From positions 124,001 to 188,000 of the forward strand of contig CAZZAM010000003.1 of assembly GCA_964652775.1 (NCBI GenBank): a stretch of DNA of 64,000 bases. The letters are read 5' to 3'. Below the pieces are notes generated by a model. The model worked only from the letters and a program-made list of their open reading frames with translations, had not been told where the DNA came from and did no database searches. The position numbers were made by a program, and so were the translations under genes. Shown here one piece after another: positions 27,342-36,026 of this stretch (positions are counted from its first letter, which is position 1; each line of letters begins with the position of its first letter). The stretch comes from UBA11346 sp038060575 (GTDB lineage Bacteria > Planctomycetota > UBA11346).

Positions 27342-28697
27342 ATGAATAACTGCCCCCTACGTTCCTATATGTGTATTTTCGCCTTAGCGACAACTATGTC
27401 CGTTGGCCTCAGTGATCCACTCAGGGCCGAAGAAGCCCCCACCGGCCCCCAACGTCCGCGACCGGTTCTCGATCAACCGACCAGCACAGAACTTAGTCAA
27501 CCGATCAGGCCAATCCGTCCAGCAAACTCGCCAAGCACTCCACCCACTCGCGCTACGCGGTCCACGGCTGGTCCTGAGTCAACTACAACCACGGCGTCAG
27601 CAACCAGAGTGCCGGCCGCTGCCGGACCAGCTGCCGAGCTGGGAACAACGCCAGCAGCTGACACGCTCGACACCATTATTCTGGTGAATCAGCAATTGTT
27701 TCGCGGCACGGTGTTGGCGAGTAAATCGACCACCGCCACGATCGCCATCAACACTGGCTCTGGCATTCTTGAAATCAGCCGCGATCTCGTCGCTGTTGAC
27801 GGCATCGTGTACGGACTGACGTCACGCATGGGACGAGTCAAAGACGACGACCTCAACGGCCTCCTCGATCTTGCCCACTGGTGCAGAGCGAAACGATTCA
27901 ACACCGAGGCGCTCAAAATCCTCAACACAGCAACCGCGTTGCCCGGCTGCGACATCGTTTCTCGCGGTCTGCGCGCTCAGCTGGTTGATGAATTGGAAGG
28001 AGCTGACAAAGCCCTACCACTGTACGTTGCCTACAGAAATGAAGGAGGCACGGATCCTGACATCCTCGCCCGGTATGCCGAATTGCAAAAAGCCCATGAC
28101 GCCTGGGAGGCGCAGATGGTCGCACTAGGCCTTGATGCCGACGCCAGTGCTGCCAGTGGCAAGTCCGTTGCAGCGACATCATCGAAGGTTTCTCGCGGCT
28201 ATACTCAATACAAATGGACATCTGATGGCCCAGAGTGGTCCTCGCCGGCAAAGCCGAGTACGATTACCCTTGCGACTCCTGATGGACCCTGCGAGGTCCT
28301 GCAAATTGACTATGAGCCACACGCAACCAAGCCGAACCTAGACAAGGCGGCCGTGCTACTGCGTCGGCCGATCGACCTCCGCCCAGGAACCAAGCTAATC
28401 ATGATGGTTGCAAATCGCACCGCAAAGGACACCCGCATCAGCATTGCGGTAAAAACCGGGAAAGATTGGGTGTATTATGAAAGCCCTGCCCAGGTGGTAA
28501 AGGCAACGAGCAGTGCCCAGGAGTTCACGCCGATGTCGTTTGCCCTCAGTCAGGGCAACTTCAAATCCGAGGGTGCCGGCTGGTCGCACACCGCAAAAAT
28601 TCAAGACCTGGACCAAATTCGCGAGCTGCAGATTCAAATCCACAATGGCCGTTCAACTGGCAGTATTTGGATTGCTGGCATCGATTTCGAAAACTAA
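27342..28697 (+). CDS. Exported protein of unknown function
   Basis: A protein of about 451 residues from the ATG at 27342, with a signal peptide (YMCIFALATTMSVGLSD), then a Pro/Thr/Ser/Ala-rich linker of some 90 residues, a small beta region around DTIILVNQQLFRGTVLASK, a helical TPR-like part (LLDLAHWCRAKRFNTEALKI) and a C-terminal beta-sandwich-like domain (from about GYTQYKWTSDGPEWS to the end) that resembles carbohydrate-binding folds in layout. No catalytic motif seen. Divergent from actA and upstream of pyrB. Earlier in-frame starts (27321, 27300) exist. I do not recognise the family. Confidence 0.75.
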   Translation: MNNCPLRSYMCIFALATTMSVGLSDPLRAEEAPTGPQRPRPVLDQPTSTELSQPIRPIRPANSPSTPPTRATRSTAGPESTTTTASATRVPAAAGPAAELGTTPAADTLDTIILVNQQLFRGTVLASKSTTATIAINTGSGILEISRDLVAVDGIVYGLTSRMGRVKDDDLNGLLDLAHWCRAKRFNTEALKILNTATALPGCDIVSRGLRAQLVDELEGADKALPLYVAYRNEGGTDPDILARYAELQKAHDAWEAQMVALGLDADASAASGKSVAATSSKVSRGYTQYKWTSDGPEWSSPAKPSTITLATPDGPCEVLQIDYEPHATKPNLDKAAVLLRRPIDLRPGTKLIMMVANRTAKDTRISIAVKTGKDWVYYESPAQVVKATSSAQEFTPMSFALSQGNFKSEGAGWSHTAKIQDLDQIRELQIQIHNGRSTGSIWIAGIDFEN

Positions 28698-28845
28698 CGG
28701 CTTATCTACCCCCTTATGACCATGCGAGACCTATCTCCATGGTGGCGGCCGCGCGCGTCGACATGCAGACGCATCTGAATGCGAGGCTACGCAAACTTCC
28801 CGCGCTTTCACTTGCCGCCGCCGCCGTGGAGCTAGCGTACCGCCC

Positions 28846-29769
28846 GTGGACCTACGCGGACGTCATGTCATCTCGATAGCGGACTTCACCCGCGACGAAA
28901 TTCTCGGCATCCTCCGCACCGCTCAGGCACTCGAATCCGGTTGTCGGCCTGACGCTCTGAACAACAAATTGATGGCCACGTTGTTCTTCGAACCAAGCAC
29001 GCGCACACGCCTCAGCTTCGAAGCTTCCATGCTTAAGCTCGGTGGACGAGTCATGGGATTTTCCGATCCCAGCGCCACCTCAACGAAGAAGGGCGAAAGC
29101 CTGGCCGACACGATCAGGATGATTGAGCGCTACGCCGATGTCATCGTCATCCGCCATCCGCGCGATGGCGCGGCCCGACTTGCCAGTGAGGTGTCACGCG
29201 TCCCGATCGTCAACGGTGGCGATGGTTCAAACCAGCATCCAACCCAAACCTTCCTTGATCTGTACACTATCTCGCGAGTCTTCCCGGCACTGACTAACGG
29301 CGGCGATTTAACCATCGCCTTCGCTGGCGATCTCCGTTATGGACGAACGGTACATAGTCTCATCTCGGCGCTCTGTCACTTCAGCGCCAAACTCCTCATG
29401 GTTGCCCCGCGCGGGCTTGAGCTGCCCGAGCAGTACGCACTCGAAGCCAAGGCTCACGGATTGAGCATTGCGACGGTTCCCACCCTCCAGGACGCGATCG
29501 CCCGCTGCGATGTTCTGTACATGACCCGACTGCAAGAAGAACGCTTCCCGGATCCACTCGAATTCGACCACATCAAATCCAGTTATCGTGTCACTGCTGC
29601 CATGCTGAACACGGCAAAGCCGTGCATGCGAATTCTCCACCCGTTGCCACGGATCAACGAGATCGCTGCTGATGTTGATAACACCCAGCACGCACACTAC
29701 TTCACCCAAGCCGGTAACGGCATCCCGGTGCGCCAAGCCGTCTTGTCCCTCGTCCTGGGAGCGACGTGA
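28846..29769 (+). CDS. pyrB: Aspartate carbamoyltransferase catalytic subunit
   Basis: Catalyses carbamoyl phosphate + aspartate to N-carbamoylaspartate, the first committed pyrimidine step. The 307-residue product has the carbamoyl phosphate motif FFEPSTRTRLSFE (~48-60), HPTQTFLDLYTI (~130) and the aspartate-loop TRLQEERF (~227), ending HPLPRINEI. It starts with GTG at 28846 (DLRGRHVISIADFTRDEI); no upstream start keeps the family's N-terminal pattern. The stop overlaps the pyrI start, as in class B aspartate carbamoyltransferases. Confidence 0.96.
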   Translation: MDLRGRHVISIADFTRDEILGILRTAQALESGCRPDALNNKLMATLFFEPSTRTRLSFEASMLKLGGRVMGFSDPSATSTKKGESLADTIRMIERYADVIVIRHPRDGAARLASEVSRVPIVNGGDGSNQHPTQTFLDLYTISRVFPALTNGGDLTIAFAGDLRYGRTVHSLISALCHFSAKLLMVAPRGLELPEQYALEAKAHGLSIATVPTLQDAIARCDVLYMTRLQEERFPDPLEFDHIKSSYRVTAAMLNTAKPCMRILHPLPRINEIAADVDNTQHAHYFTQAGNGIPVRQAVLSLVLGAT

Positions 29770-30248
29770 TGACTACCACTCCGGATCCGACAACCGGAAC
29801 GTCGAGTCGCGTTCGCCAAGTTGAAGCCATTGCGAATGGCACCGTGGTCGACCACATCCCCGCATTAGCGACCCTAAAAATTGCCCAGCTTCTCGCCGGC
29901 TCGAGCGATCAGGTGTTCGTCGGCATGAATCTACGGTCCAATCGTGGTGGACGTAAAGGTGTGGTGAAAATCGCCAACCGCGAACTGGATCCCCGCACCC
30001 TGAGTTGCCTCGCCTTGATCGCCCCCGAAGCAACTGTGTCGATTATCCGTAATTACGCTGTCGCTGAAAAATTTGTCGTTCCGGTGCCTGACTGTTTCGA
30101 GGGTGTTGCCAAGTGCGCCAATCCAAACTGTGTAACCAACCACGAGCGCTGGCCGTCCCGTTTTTGCGTTGTCTCACGACTTCCTCTCGTCGTTCGTTGC
30201 GGTTACTGTGAACGCTCCTTCACCGGCGCCGATCTTACTCTGATCTAA
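29769..30248 (+). CDS. pyrI: Aspartate carbamoyltransferase regulatory subunit
   Basis: A 159-residue subunit that binds the allosteric nucleotides and a structural zinc. The N-terminal domain reads VEAIANGTVVDHIPALATLK (nucleotide-site region; GTVIDHI is conserved), and the zinc cysteines are at CANPNC (~115) and CGYC (~146). Start ATG 29769 overlaps the pyrB TGA by one base; an in-frame GTG at 29766 is also possible. With pyrB this makes the E. coli-type holoenzyme subject to feedback control. Confidence 0.95.
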   Translation: MTTTPDPTTGTSSRVRQVEAIANGTVVDHIPALATLKIAQLLAGSSDQVFVGMNLRSNRGGRKGVVKIANRELDPRTLSCLALIAPEATVSIIRNYAVAEKFVVPVPDCFEGVAKCANPNCVTNHERWPSRFCVVSRLPLVVRCGYCERSFTGADLTLI

Positions 30249-30259
30249 TCGAGAATCCC

Positions 30260-30535
30260 ATGGCCGTTACAGTTCGCATTCCATCCGTCATGCGCAATCT
30301 CACCGCTGGTAAAGACATACTGAATGTCGAGGCCACCACGGTTGACCAGGCTCTTGCCGCAATTGACACTGCCTGCCCAGGTATTCGCGCGCGCCTTTGT
30401 GATGACTCCGGTAAATTGCGAAAGTTCGTCAATGTTTTCGTCGGCGAAGAAGACATTCGCTTTCTTGACGGCCAAGCCACGACCCTGAAACCAGGCGACT
30501 GCCTGGACATCGTTCCTGCCATCGCCGGCGGCTGA
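30260..30535 (+). CDS. MoaD/ThiS-family sulfur-carrier protein
   Basis: A 91-residue ubiquitin-like protein ending in the diglycine AIAGG needed for C-terminal thiocarboxylation. MAVTVRIPSVMRNLTAGKD and VNVFVGEEDIRFLDG followed by LKPGDCLDIVPAIAGG match MoaD-like carriers. No partner (ThiF/MoeB activator, MoaE or a sulfurtransferase) is adjacent, so molybdopterin, thiamin and cysteine/methionine sulfur routes all remain open. It follows pyrI by 11 bases and may be co-transcribed. Confidence 0.88.
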   Translation: MAVTVRIPSVMRNLTAGKDILNVEATTVDQALAAIDTACPGIRARLCDDSGKLRKFVNVFVGEEDIRFLDGQATTLKPGDCLDIVPAIAGG

Positions 30536-30634
30536 ACCGCTTTTGCTTTGGGACCGTCAACGCATCAACCTGAATGAGTCGGTTTATAAGTCCAGAATTC
30601 GCAATGCAGTCGAGCATTTTGATCGCCACTCAAC

Positions 30635-31726
30635 TCAGAAATCATCCTTCTTGATCTGCTCCTGTTTCTCAGGCGACAGCATAATCAATGGGTTCTTACC
30701 ACCTGGCGAGATCACATATATGCTGATGACGCGCAGGTGCTCTTCCCATGCCCAACCGATCTTGACCCGATCGCCCACACGAAGTCGATTGATACGGGCG
30801 GTCATGTCGCGGTCCCAACCCTTGGGCGCTGAATTGTGCCACACCGGCGTGAAGGGGAATACGCCAAAACGAGTCCGCAGTTGTAAATTGCCCAAATGCG
30901 CCGATTCCACAATGCCTCGCACCGTCCCCTGCGCGCCCATTTCCGTCTGTGGCGCCGCAGTATCCGATGGAATCCATACGCCTGGACCAGGATGAAGGAC
31001 GGTGGTCAACGCCACGATCGTATCGCGGATAGTTGCTCCACCTTTGACCACTCCGACGATCGAACCCTCAGCATTGGCGCCGATTTCGAATAGCCCAGGC
31101 TGCAGGTGAACCTCGGCCTGAGGCGTATGCACACCACCGCTGAGCGATTCAGCTCCGGCAGGAACAGCAACTCGCACGTTGCCACGCTTGAGTTGCCATG
31201 GCTGATCAGGCGCACCAACCAGCAACGCCGTGTCTGAACCCAACGAGATTTCGGTGCCATCCGACAACGTCTTCGTCACATTCCTTCCGGTATTTTCGAT
31301 CAATTCACCGACCCGCCAGGAGCCACCGTCAGCAAGACGAATATGAGTGACAACCGGGCGGTGCGGAGCAGAAATAGTCTCGGGCTGAGTTGGACGTTCC
31401 GCGACTTCGGGGAACGGCGGCGCAATCGATCTCGTGTTGGTCACGCTGACAACAACAGCAATACCGGCCGCAGTCGCCACGGTTGCGGCAGCAAGCCACC
31501 ACCGACGTGAACGCTGACTGGGGGATTTTGCAGACGCACGACGTGAACCGGACTTCTTCTTGGCAACCAGCTTAGGCAGTACGCGAGAGAGCACGACGCG
31601 CTGACGCATGTACGCCAGCGCTTCGCGGCGCAGTGCTGGCTCGGCCCGCAATCGCGCTTCCATGAGTTGGGTTGTTTCAGCGTCAGCTTCGCCGTCGAGA
31701 TAGGTGATGAGGTCGGGATCAGACAT
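30635..31726 (-). CDS. FecR-like membrane protein, probable anti-sigma partner
   Basis: A 363-residue protein: an N-terminal cytoplasmic helical part (MSDPDLITYLDGEADAETT, resembling anti-sigma zinc-finger-type N-termini without the His/Cys set), one span near residues 83-102 (WWLAAATVATAAGIAVVVSV), then a periplasmic FecR beta-helix (TKTLSDGTEISLGSDTALLV ... LKRGNVRVAVPAGAESLS). After the FecR part comes an additional C-terminal beta domain (RLRVGDRVKIGWAWEEHLRV). The start at 31726 overlaps the sigma-factor gene by 8 bases, the usual sigma/anti-sigma arrangement. Confidence 0.8.
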   Translation of the reverse strand: MSDPDLITYLDGEADAETTQLMEARLRAEPALRREALAYMRQRVVLSRVLPKLVAKKKSGSRRASAKSPSQRSRRWWLAAATVATAAGIAVVVSVTNTRSIAPPFPEVAERPTQPETISAPHRPVVTHIRLADGGSWRVGELIENTGRNVTKTLSDGTEISLGSDTALLVGAPDQPWQLKRGNVRVAVPAGAESLSGGVHTPQAEVHLQPGLFEIGANAEGSIVGVVKGGATIRDTIVALTTVLHPGPGVWIPSDTAAPQTEMGAQGTVRGIVESAHLGNLQLRTRFGVFPFTPVWHNSAPKGWDRDMTARINRLRVGDRVKIGWAWEEHLRVISIYVISPGGKNPLIMLSPEKQEQIKKDDF

Positions 31727-32270
31727 GATCCGCTCCATCAAGCTGGCGCTGGACGCATCCGAGCAGGGACTTACGCAAGCGGTGCATGCGGACTTTCACC
31801 CAGGCAAGAGTCCGGCGCATCGCGGTGGCCACTTCGTCATATCCCTCATCGTCCGTGAAATGACGCTGCAACAGCGTGCGGTCTTCGTCGCCTAATTTTT
31901 CGACGCAGCGACGCAGTGCCTTGGTTTCGCGATCCCAGCTATCCGTCGGAACTTCGACCAACTCAAGAGCGAGTTCTTCAACTGATTGCGGCACCATGCG
32001 ACGACGCTTGGTGCCCGCCTTCTCACGCTCGCGGAACCACACGTTGCGCGCAATCGATACCAGCCACAGACCAAAATCTGATTCCTGGACGTACATCGCC
32101 CGCTTACGGGTCGCGATGAGCAACGTCTCTTGGACGATATCCTCAGCCAAGTGCGGATCGCGACAGCAGGTCAACGCGTAGGCATACAGCCCCGATCGCC
32201 GCTGCTCGCACTCGCGAGCAAAGGTGACCTCGTCCATGGCTGGCACTGGATTGGGTGTCGGGACTTCCAT
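31719..32270 (-). CDS. ECF-type RNA polymerase sigma factor
   Basis: A 183-residue sigma-70 family protein with region 2 (YAYALTCCRDPHLAEDIVQETLLIA and the DNA-melting FGLWLVSIARN) and region 4 (GYDEVATAMRRTLAWVKVRMHRLRKSL). It directs RNA polymerase to a specific promoter set in response to a signal that its FecR-like partner, encoded next, probably relays. No TonB receptor is adjacent, so the signal is unknown. Confidence 0.92.
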   Translation of the reverse strand: MEVPTPNPVPAMDEVTFARECEQRRSGLYAYALTCCRDPHLAEDIVQETLLIATRKRAMYVQESDFGLWLVSIARNVWFREREKAGTKRRRMVPQSVEELALELVEVPTDSWDRETKALRRCVEKLGDEDRTLLQRHFTDDEGYDEVATAMRRTLAWVKVRMHRLRKSLLGCVQRQLDGADHV

Positions 32271-32311
32271 CTGGAGAACTATCCTGCGTCGTTCATCAAA
32301 GGTTACAGCTG

Positions 32312-32347
32312 ATCAGACTTTATAACCAGTTATTTATCGGGTCTGAT
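32312..32347. promoter_or_regulatory. Nested inverted repeats upstream of the ECF/FecR operon
   Basis: ATCAGAC (32312-32318) and GTCTGAT (32341-32347) enclose a second dyad ATAAC-CA-GTTAT (32322-32333). The block lies 42 bases 5' of the sigma-factor start codon in an AT-rich stretch of an otherwise empty gap (32271-32494), so it could be an operator or a leader hairpin for that operon. The rest of the gap shows nothing I can assign. Confidence 0.4.
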
Positions 32348-32494
32348 ATACCCCCTGCAACCCCAGTGAAACACCGGCAACGGCCAGCGACGATATGAAG
32401 CGGCTCCGTGCGGCGCGGAGCAAGTTCGCATGGATCAGGGTGCGCCGGTTGGGATCGCGACCTTACTCAGTCAACAAGTTGTCGCACCACACGC

Positions 32495-32938
32495 CTATGC
32501 AGGTAATGCAGTTCCCGTTATTCGGATAACCACCTCCTCCAAGGCAATGCTTCCCACTGAAACCCAACGCCATTGGATCGGCACCACGGGAGACGGAGCG
32601 GAAAAGAGTCTTCGGAAAATACCTGGCCGTTTCTTCTGTTGAAGAATATGGCGGAGATAAGTCAGGTACCCCTTCCTTGCTTCCGCTTTGTGCTCCCGGA
32701 GATCGTTAGTCATGAACTCCAGCAATGCCTTGTAGTCCGGCAAATCGACTCCGACCTCACCTAGCTCGAATCTCATCACTTCGGCCGGAAGGCAAATGGT
32801 CAATGGGGAACCACCCGCCGCTTCTGCAACGTCTATGGAGTCGATAGACCACGGATCAACAGGAGTCCCGCTGACCTCGCAGAGGCTACGAATGCTTCCT
32901 TCGGCCCAGGCGTCCGCATTGATTTCAGATGTGCGCAT
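32495..32938 (-). CDS. Hypothetical protein
   Basis: A 147-residue soluble protein with mixed composition (ends EEVVIRITGTALPA) and no signal peptide, span or catalytic motif. The hydrophobic pattern looks protein-like (TICLPAEVMRFELGEVGV, then the helical DYKALLEFMTNDLREHKAEA), so I take it as real. It stands alone at the edge of the scrambled 32.5-36.1 kb patch. No family recognised. Confidence 0.55.
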   Translation of the reverse strand: MRTSEINADAWAEGSIRSLCEVSGTPVDPWSIDSIDVAEAAGGSPLTICLPAEVMRFELGEVGVDLPDYKALLEFMTNDLREHKAEARKGYLTYLRHILQQKKRPGIFRRLFSAPSPVVPIQWRWVSVGSIALEEVVIRITGTALPA

Positions 32939-33060
32939 TATGGTTCTTCAAGGTACTTGCTTGCCCAATACCCTAATCCTCCGGCAGTTCCAGCGGCAGT
33001 GGCGCGAGCCCAATTCGGCATAGCAATGAACGGTCGGAAAATCAGTGGATACAGAGACGA

Positions 33061-33083
33061 AACAAAGTGTATGTCCATTGTTG
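33061..33083 (+). repeat. Solo copy of the transposase-associated 23-base repeat
   Basis: AACAAAGTGTATGTCCATTG plus TTG is identical to the right inverted repeat of the transposase element (36004-36026) and, after reverse complementing, one base from the left one. Immediately after it begins the phosphofructokinase remnant. Confidence 0.85.
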
Positions 33084-33279
33084 TTATCCAGCCCTGCGCT
33101 ACGGCGCCGCTGCCATCCGCATGGTCGAAGAAAAGAAATTCGGCTGCATGGTCGGCTTCACCCCCTCACGCATGGAAGCCATCCCAATCAAGATGGCGAT
33201 CAGCGTCATGAAGAGCGTCCCACTCGATGGCGATACAGTTGCCACGGCGCGGGATTTGGGGATTTGTTTGGGGGAATGA
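33084..33279 (+). pseudogene. 3' remnant of a phosphofructokinase gene
   Basis: About 64 residues in frame: the LRYGAAAIRMVEEKKFGCMV stretch, followed by VPLDGDTVATARDLGICLGE at the end, correspond to the C-terminus of 6-phosphofructokinases, especially the group ending VPPDxDxVxxARxLGICxGD. The substrate-binding body and the active-site GGDGS/GTIDND blocks are absent. The coding match starts directly after a copy of the transposase-associated repeat, so the gene was cut or moved there. The repeat supplies an ATG in frame, so a short peptide might be made, but no enzyme. Confidence 0.75.
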
Positions 33280-33324
33280 AATCGACCCGCACCTAGGGTG
33301 AAATAGGCCAGTGTGGATACGAGC

Positions 33325-34608
33325 TTATTTCCTATCCGGACCCAGCATGATGGCTGGCTTGTCCTGTCCAACACCCTGGATCTCAGGTGGGCGACGTGTT
33401 TTATCTGTGTAGACGAGGCCACGCGTGCGGGCCTGCGCGAGAAAGGCCTCCACCTCAGTCACCATCTGCTGTCGCAACGGCATCAAAGCGTCGATGTAAC
33501 CTTGATAGTTCCAGGGGTGGTTCTTGTCTGAATCGGAAATGAATTGACGGTACGCACGTTCCTGGGCCTCACGGTAGCGAAAACCAAGTGTCCATAGGTT
33601 TTCGTACGGATCCAACCAGCCCAGCCACATCGAAAAACAGTCCTGTCGCGACACACCGTAGGCAAACAGCCGATCATCGCCCTGGATATCCACACGCGAA
33701 CGCAAGCGTGCCAACATCAGTTCTAACCGTCCAATGTGGTGGCTGGTTACGTCCCATGCAGCATCGGCAGGGATATCACTGGGGTATTTCCCGAGATAAG
33801 CCTTCACCACGTCATCGTTATTTGCTGAACTTTCGACGAGCACGATGTTGCCTGCGCTGTGCCAACGCCACGTATGACTTCGCCAGAGTCCCTTGGCCTC
33901 CATCACGCGTTGTCCATCGACCTCGGCTACTGTCCATGGCACAAGACCAACGTCGGCAAAGCAGATCCGTTCCAGTACCTCAGCCGGTAAAAGGCGATGG
34001 CCAGGCATCTCGATCCGCACTAAGCACCTGGGGGCACGCTCGCCATCACCGCGCTGGAGCAACTGCTCTGCAGTTCGATCTCCATTCGATTGCGCACTGC
34101 TATGGCCGCCGACGTCGTCATGCCTGGTGCGCGGACTATCATCCTTGTGATCACGCGCCCGCCACGTGCCAATGGGGGGCATGATGAGGTCGGTTAGATA
34201 GCCTGTCTGTTTATATGCAGTGATATCCGCTTCACTGAGCGCTGGAGGTGGGGCGCGGTAGCAAGTAACGAGGGAAAGAGCACTAAATCCGTATCCGGGT
34301 GTTTTAACCCATTGCCACCAACGCAACACTGTCACCGGATGGGCATTAAAATAATTCAACACTTCATTTGGTGAATTCATGACTTCACCATTTGGTAATA
34401 CACGCGCACCAGGCAACTCAGCCTTTTTGGGATAGCCCCTCTTTGAACTGCCGCAGTCATACTCAATATAGAGTACGTGACTGTGCCCAGGGATTAAAGT
34501 CATACGTTCCATGCACATCGGCAATTCACCGATTGGCTGCTCCCGCATATCAGCAGCGAAACAGGACCATGCGGCCACTACAAGAAATCCGAATCGCACT
34601 ATCGTCAT
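33325..34608 (-). CDS. Exported protein of unknown function
   Basis: A 427-residue protein with a signal peptide (FGFLVVAAWSCFA, cleavage probably before ADMREQP). Contains several Cys and a hydrophilic Asp/His-rich segment in the middle (ARDHKDDSPRTRHDDVGG). No catalytic motif identified. Its start codon overlaps the stop of the phosphatase-like fragment (ATGA), so before the rearrangement the two were probably consecutive genes of one operon. Any remaining promoter would have to lie in or beyond the repeat region. Confidence 0.7.
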   Translation of the reverse strand: MTIVRFGFLVVAAWSCFAADMREQPIGELPMCMERMTLIPGHSHVLYIEYDCGSSKRGYPKKAELPGARVLPNGEVMNSPNEVLNYFNAHPVTVLRWWQWVKTPGYGFSALSLVTCYRAPPPALSEADITAYKQTGYLTDLIMPPIGTWRARDHKDDSPRTRHDDVGGHSSAQSNGDRTAEQLLQRGDGERAPRCLVRIEMPGHRLLPAEVLERICFADVGLVPWTVAEVDGQRVMEAKGLWRSHTWRWHSAGNIVLVESSANNDDVVKAYLGKYPSDIPADAAWDVTSHHIGRLELMLARLRSRVDIQGDDRLFAYGVSRQDCFSMWLGWLDPYENLWTLGFRYREAQERAYRQFISDSDKNHPWNYQGYIDALMPLRQQMVTEVEAFLAQARTRGLVYTDKTRRPPEIQGVGQDKPAIMLGPDRK

Positions 34609-34950
34609 TTTCCACCTCCATTCAGCATGATTCCTTCAATGACATCTTTGACGCATGCATTACTGACTGTTTGCCCTGTCAAGACATTGGCCCATACGAT
34701 ATTTTTAAGATTAACGTTCTGCGCAGGGGCATCTTGAAGCGCCGGCGTTGAAACAATCAAAGGGGTCAATGACTCAGCCCTCGTCGGCCCACCATGCCAG
34801 CCATTCAACTCTTCCTCAATGCCGTCGTTGACCGTAGCGAAACCACCTTCGATATTGAATACAAGAACGATATCGCCTGAGCGAGTCCCAGCTCTGCCCG
34901 CCCCACCCATGTCTTGCAGTCGGCGAGACAAATGGCAAGATCCAATGGAA
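34605..34950 (-). pseudogene. Probable 3' remnant of an alkaline-phosphatase-superfamily gene
   Basis: An open frame of which the last ~105 residues look like real protein: RSGDIVLVFNIEGGFATVND, then NGWHGGPTRAESLTPLIVST, reminiscent of the C-terminal metal-site region of alkaline phosphatase/sulfatase-type enzymes (NxxHG...VPLI). Upstream the frame runs into tandem transposase-associated repeats at 34941-35001, so the 5' part is missing. The family call is tentative; truncation next to the repeat is what the sequence shows. Confidence 0.45.
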
Positions 34951-34956
34951 GAAGAT

Positions 34957-34977
34957 CCAATGGACACACACTTTGTT
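34957..34977 (-). repeat. Inner partial copy of the 23-base repeat
   Basis: CCAATGGACACACACTTTGTT repeats 21 bases of the left terminal repeat one base before it, giving a two-copy tandem. A shorter echo, GATCCAATGGA, occurs twice just to the left (34939-34949 and 34954-34964). Confidence 0.75.
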
Positions 34978-34978
34978 C

Positions 34979-35001
34979 CAACAATGGACACACACTTTGT
35001 T
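34979..35001 (-). repeat. Left terminal inverted repeat of the transposase element
   Basis: CAACAATGGACACACACTTT plus GTT; the reverse complement matches 36004-36026 at 22 of 23 positions. It abuts the transposase stop codon (35002-35004) with no gap. Confidence 0.8.
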
Positions 35002-35976
35002 TCACCCCTCCACGCTGCCAAACAGCCCGGATTTATCGGCGATCCACTCTCTCTGTACATGGTCAGCAAGCGTCCTCCTCGTGGCTGCAGCTCCGAGCGC
35101 CGTGCCGCAGAAGCGGCCGCCGGTAGTCTTCACGGACTTCCAGCGTTCGATGTCGAGGGCGAGCCGCGAGCATGCGTTCATGAGCTGACCATGCCAAGCG
35201 CTTTTGGGTGCGCCAGCGAGCGCCGCGGCGGTGGACTCAACCAGGTGGATGTAATCAGGGCCGTTCAGCCAGCTCGATTGGTCCTCGCCAGATACCACAT
35301 GCACCGGGGCAACCGAGCGCACACTGACCATCCGCTTGGCCAATGATTTCTCATCAGACTCCCAGGCCTCGTCAGCCGCTTCGTCATTGAGCAATAGGCG
35401 TCCGCGGGCACCGGTATAGCAACTCTTCCGGATCGTTTTCGCCATCCCCGCCCGCAGCGGATTCAGATCGACATAGACCATACACGCAATGACGGCCGCC
35501 TCGTCCAGCAAGGCCACGTGATGGAATCGACTCTCCCAGAAATGCCCACGGCAGTCGTCTTCCGCATTCGCTCGCCGCGAGATCGCCTGCTTGATGACCC
35601 GCATGAACCAGCTCAGGGATTTGAGCCGTTCGCGCTGCTGCTTGAGCCAGGTTCGGTGGGCAACGTAACCCTCAATCAACGTCGTTGTCAGCGGCAGAGC
35701 CTCGTTCTGCCAGCCCGATCGCGCTGGGAACACGCTCAACGCGTGACGAGCTGCCTCCAGTGCAGTCCAATCATCCACTCGTTCCGGGCGCAAACGCACC
35801 ACCAGATGGAGGTGATTACTCATGATCGCGTAGGTAATCAGATCAATCCCAAAGTGCGGCAAGGCCTCGGCGAGACTGGTACTCAGCCACCCACGACGAT
35901 GCTCCCGACCTTCACCAAACAAAAACGCCCGGCGCGTGCAGCGCGTGATCACATGAGTCGAGCGAGCGAAGACCAT
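35002..35976 (-). CDS. REP-associated tyrosine transposase (Y1/HUH family)
   Basis: A 324-residue single-strand transposase. The HUH metal motif is in YAIMSNHLHLVVRLRP (HLH), upstream is VITRCTRRAFLFG (the usual HVxxRxxxRxFLF start), and the Tyr region reads YVDLNPLRAGM (commonly YVHLNPVRAG) after GHFWESRFHHVALL. All are typical of RAYT proteins. I chose ATG 35976; the frame stays open upstream for 43 codons, but that part is made of the 13-base tandem repeat (Asn/Gly/Thr-rich) and is probably not protein. It likely cuts and joins the flanking repeats. Confidence 0.88.
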   Translation of the reverse strand: MVFARSTHVITRCTRRAFLFGEGREHRRGWLSTSLAEALPHFGIDLITYAIMSNHLHLVVRLRPERVDDWTALEAARHALSVFPARSGWQNEALPLTTTLIEGYVAHRTWLKQQRERLKSLSWFMRVIKQAISRRANAEDDCRGHFWESRFHHVALLDEAAVIACMVYVDLNPLRAGMAKTIRKSCYTGARGRLLLNDEAADEAWESDEKSLAKRMVSVRSVAPVHVVSGEDQSSWLNGPDYIHLVESTAAALAGAPKSAWHGQLMNACSRLALDIERWKSVKTTGGRFCGTALGAAATRRTLADHVQREWIADKSGLFGSVEG

Positions 35977-36003
35977 GGGCGGGAGCGTAGATCTGTGGGG
36001 AGG

Positions 36004-36026
36004 AACAAAGTGTATGTCCATTGTTG
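36004..36026 (+). repeat. Right terminal inverted repeat of the transposase element
   Basis: AACAAAGTGTATGTCCATTG plus TTG, identical to the solo copy at 33061-33083. It lies 27 bases upstream of the transposase ATG and leads straight into the 13-base tandem array. Confidence 0.85.

Noticed and set aside
34951..35069. N-terminal part of the phosphatase-like frame (repeated TKCVSI)
   Set aside because: TKCVSI-type residues are encoded by the 23-base repeats, not by the original gene.
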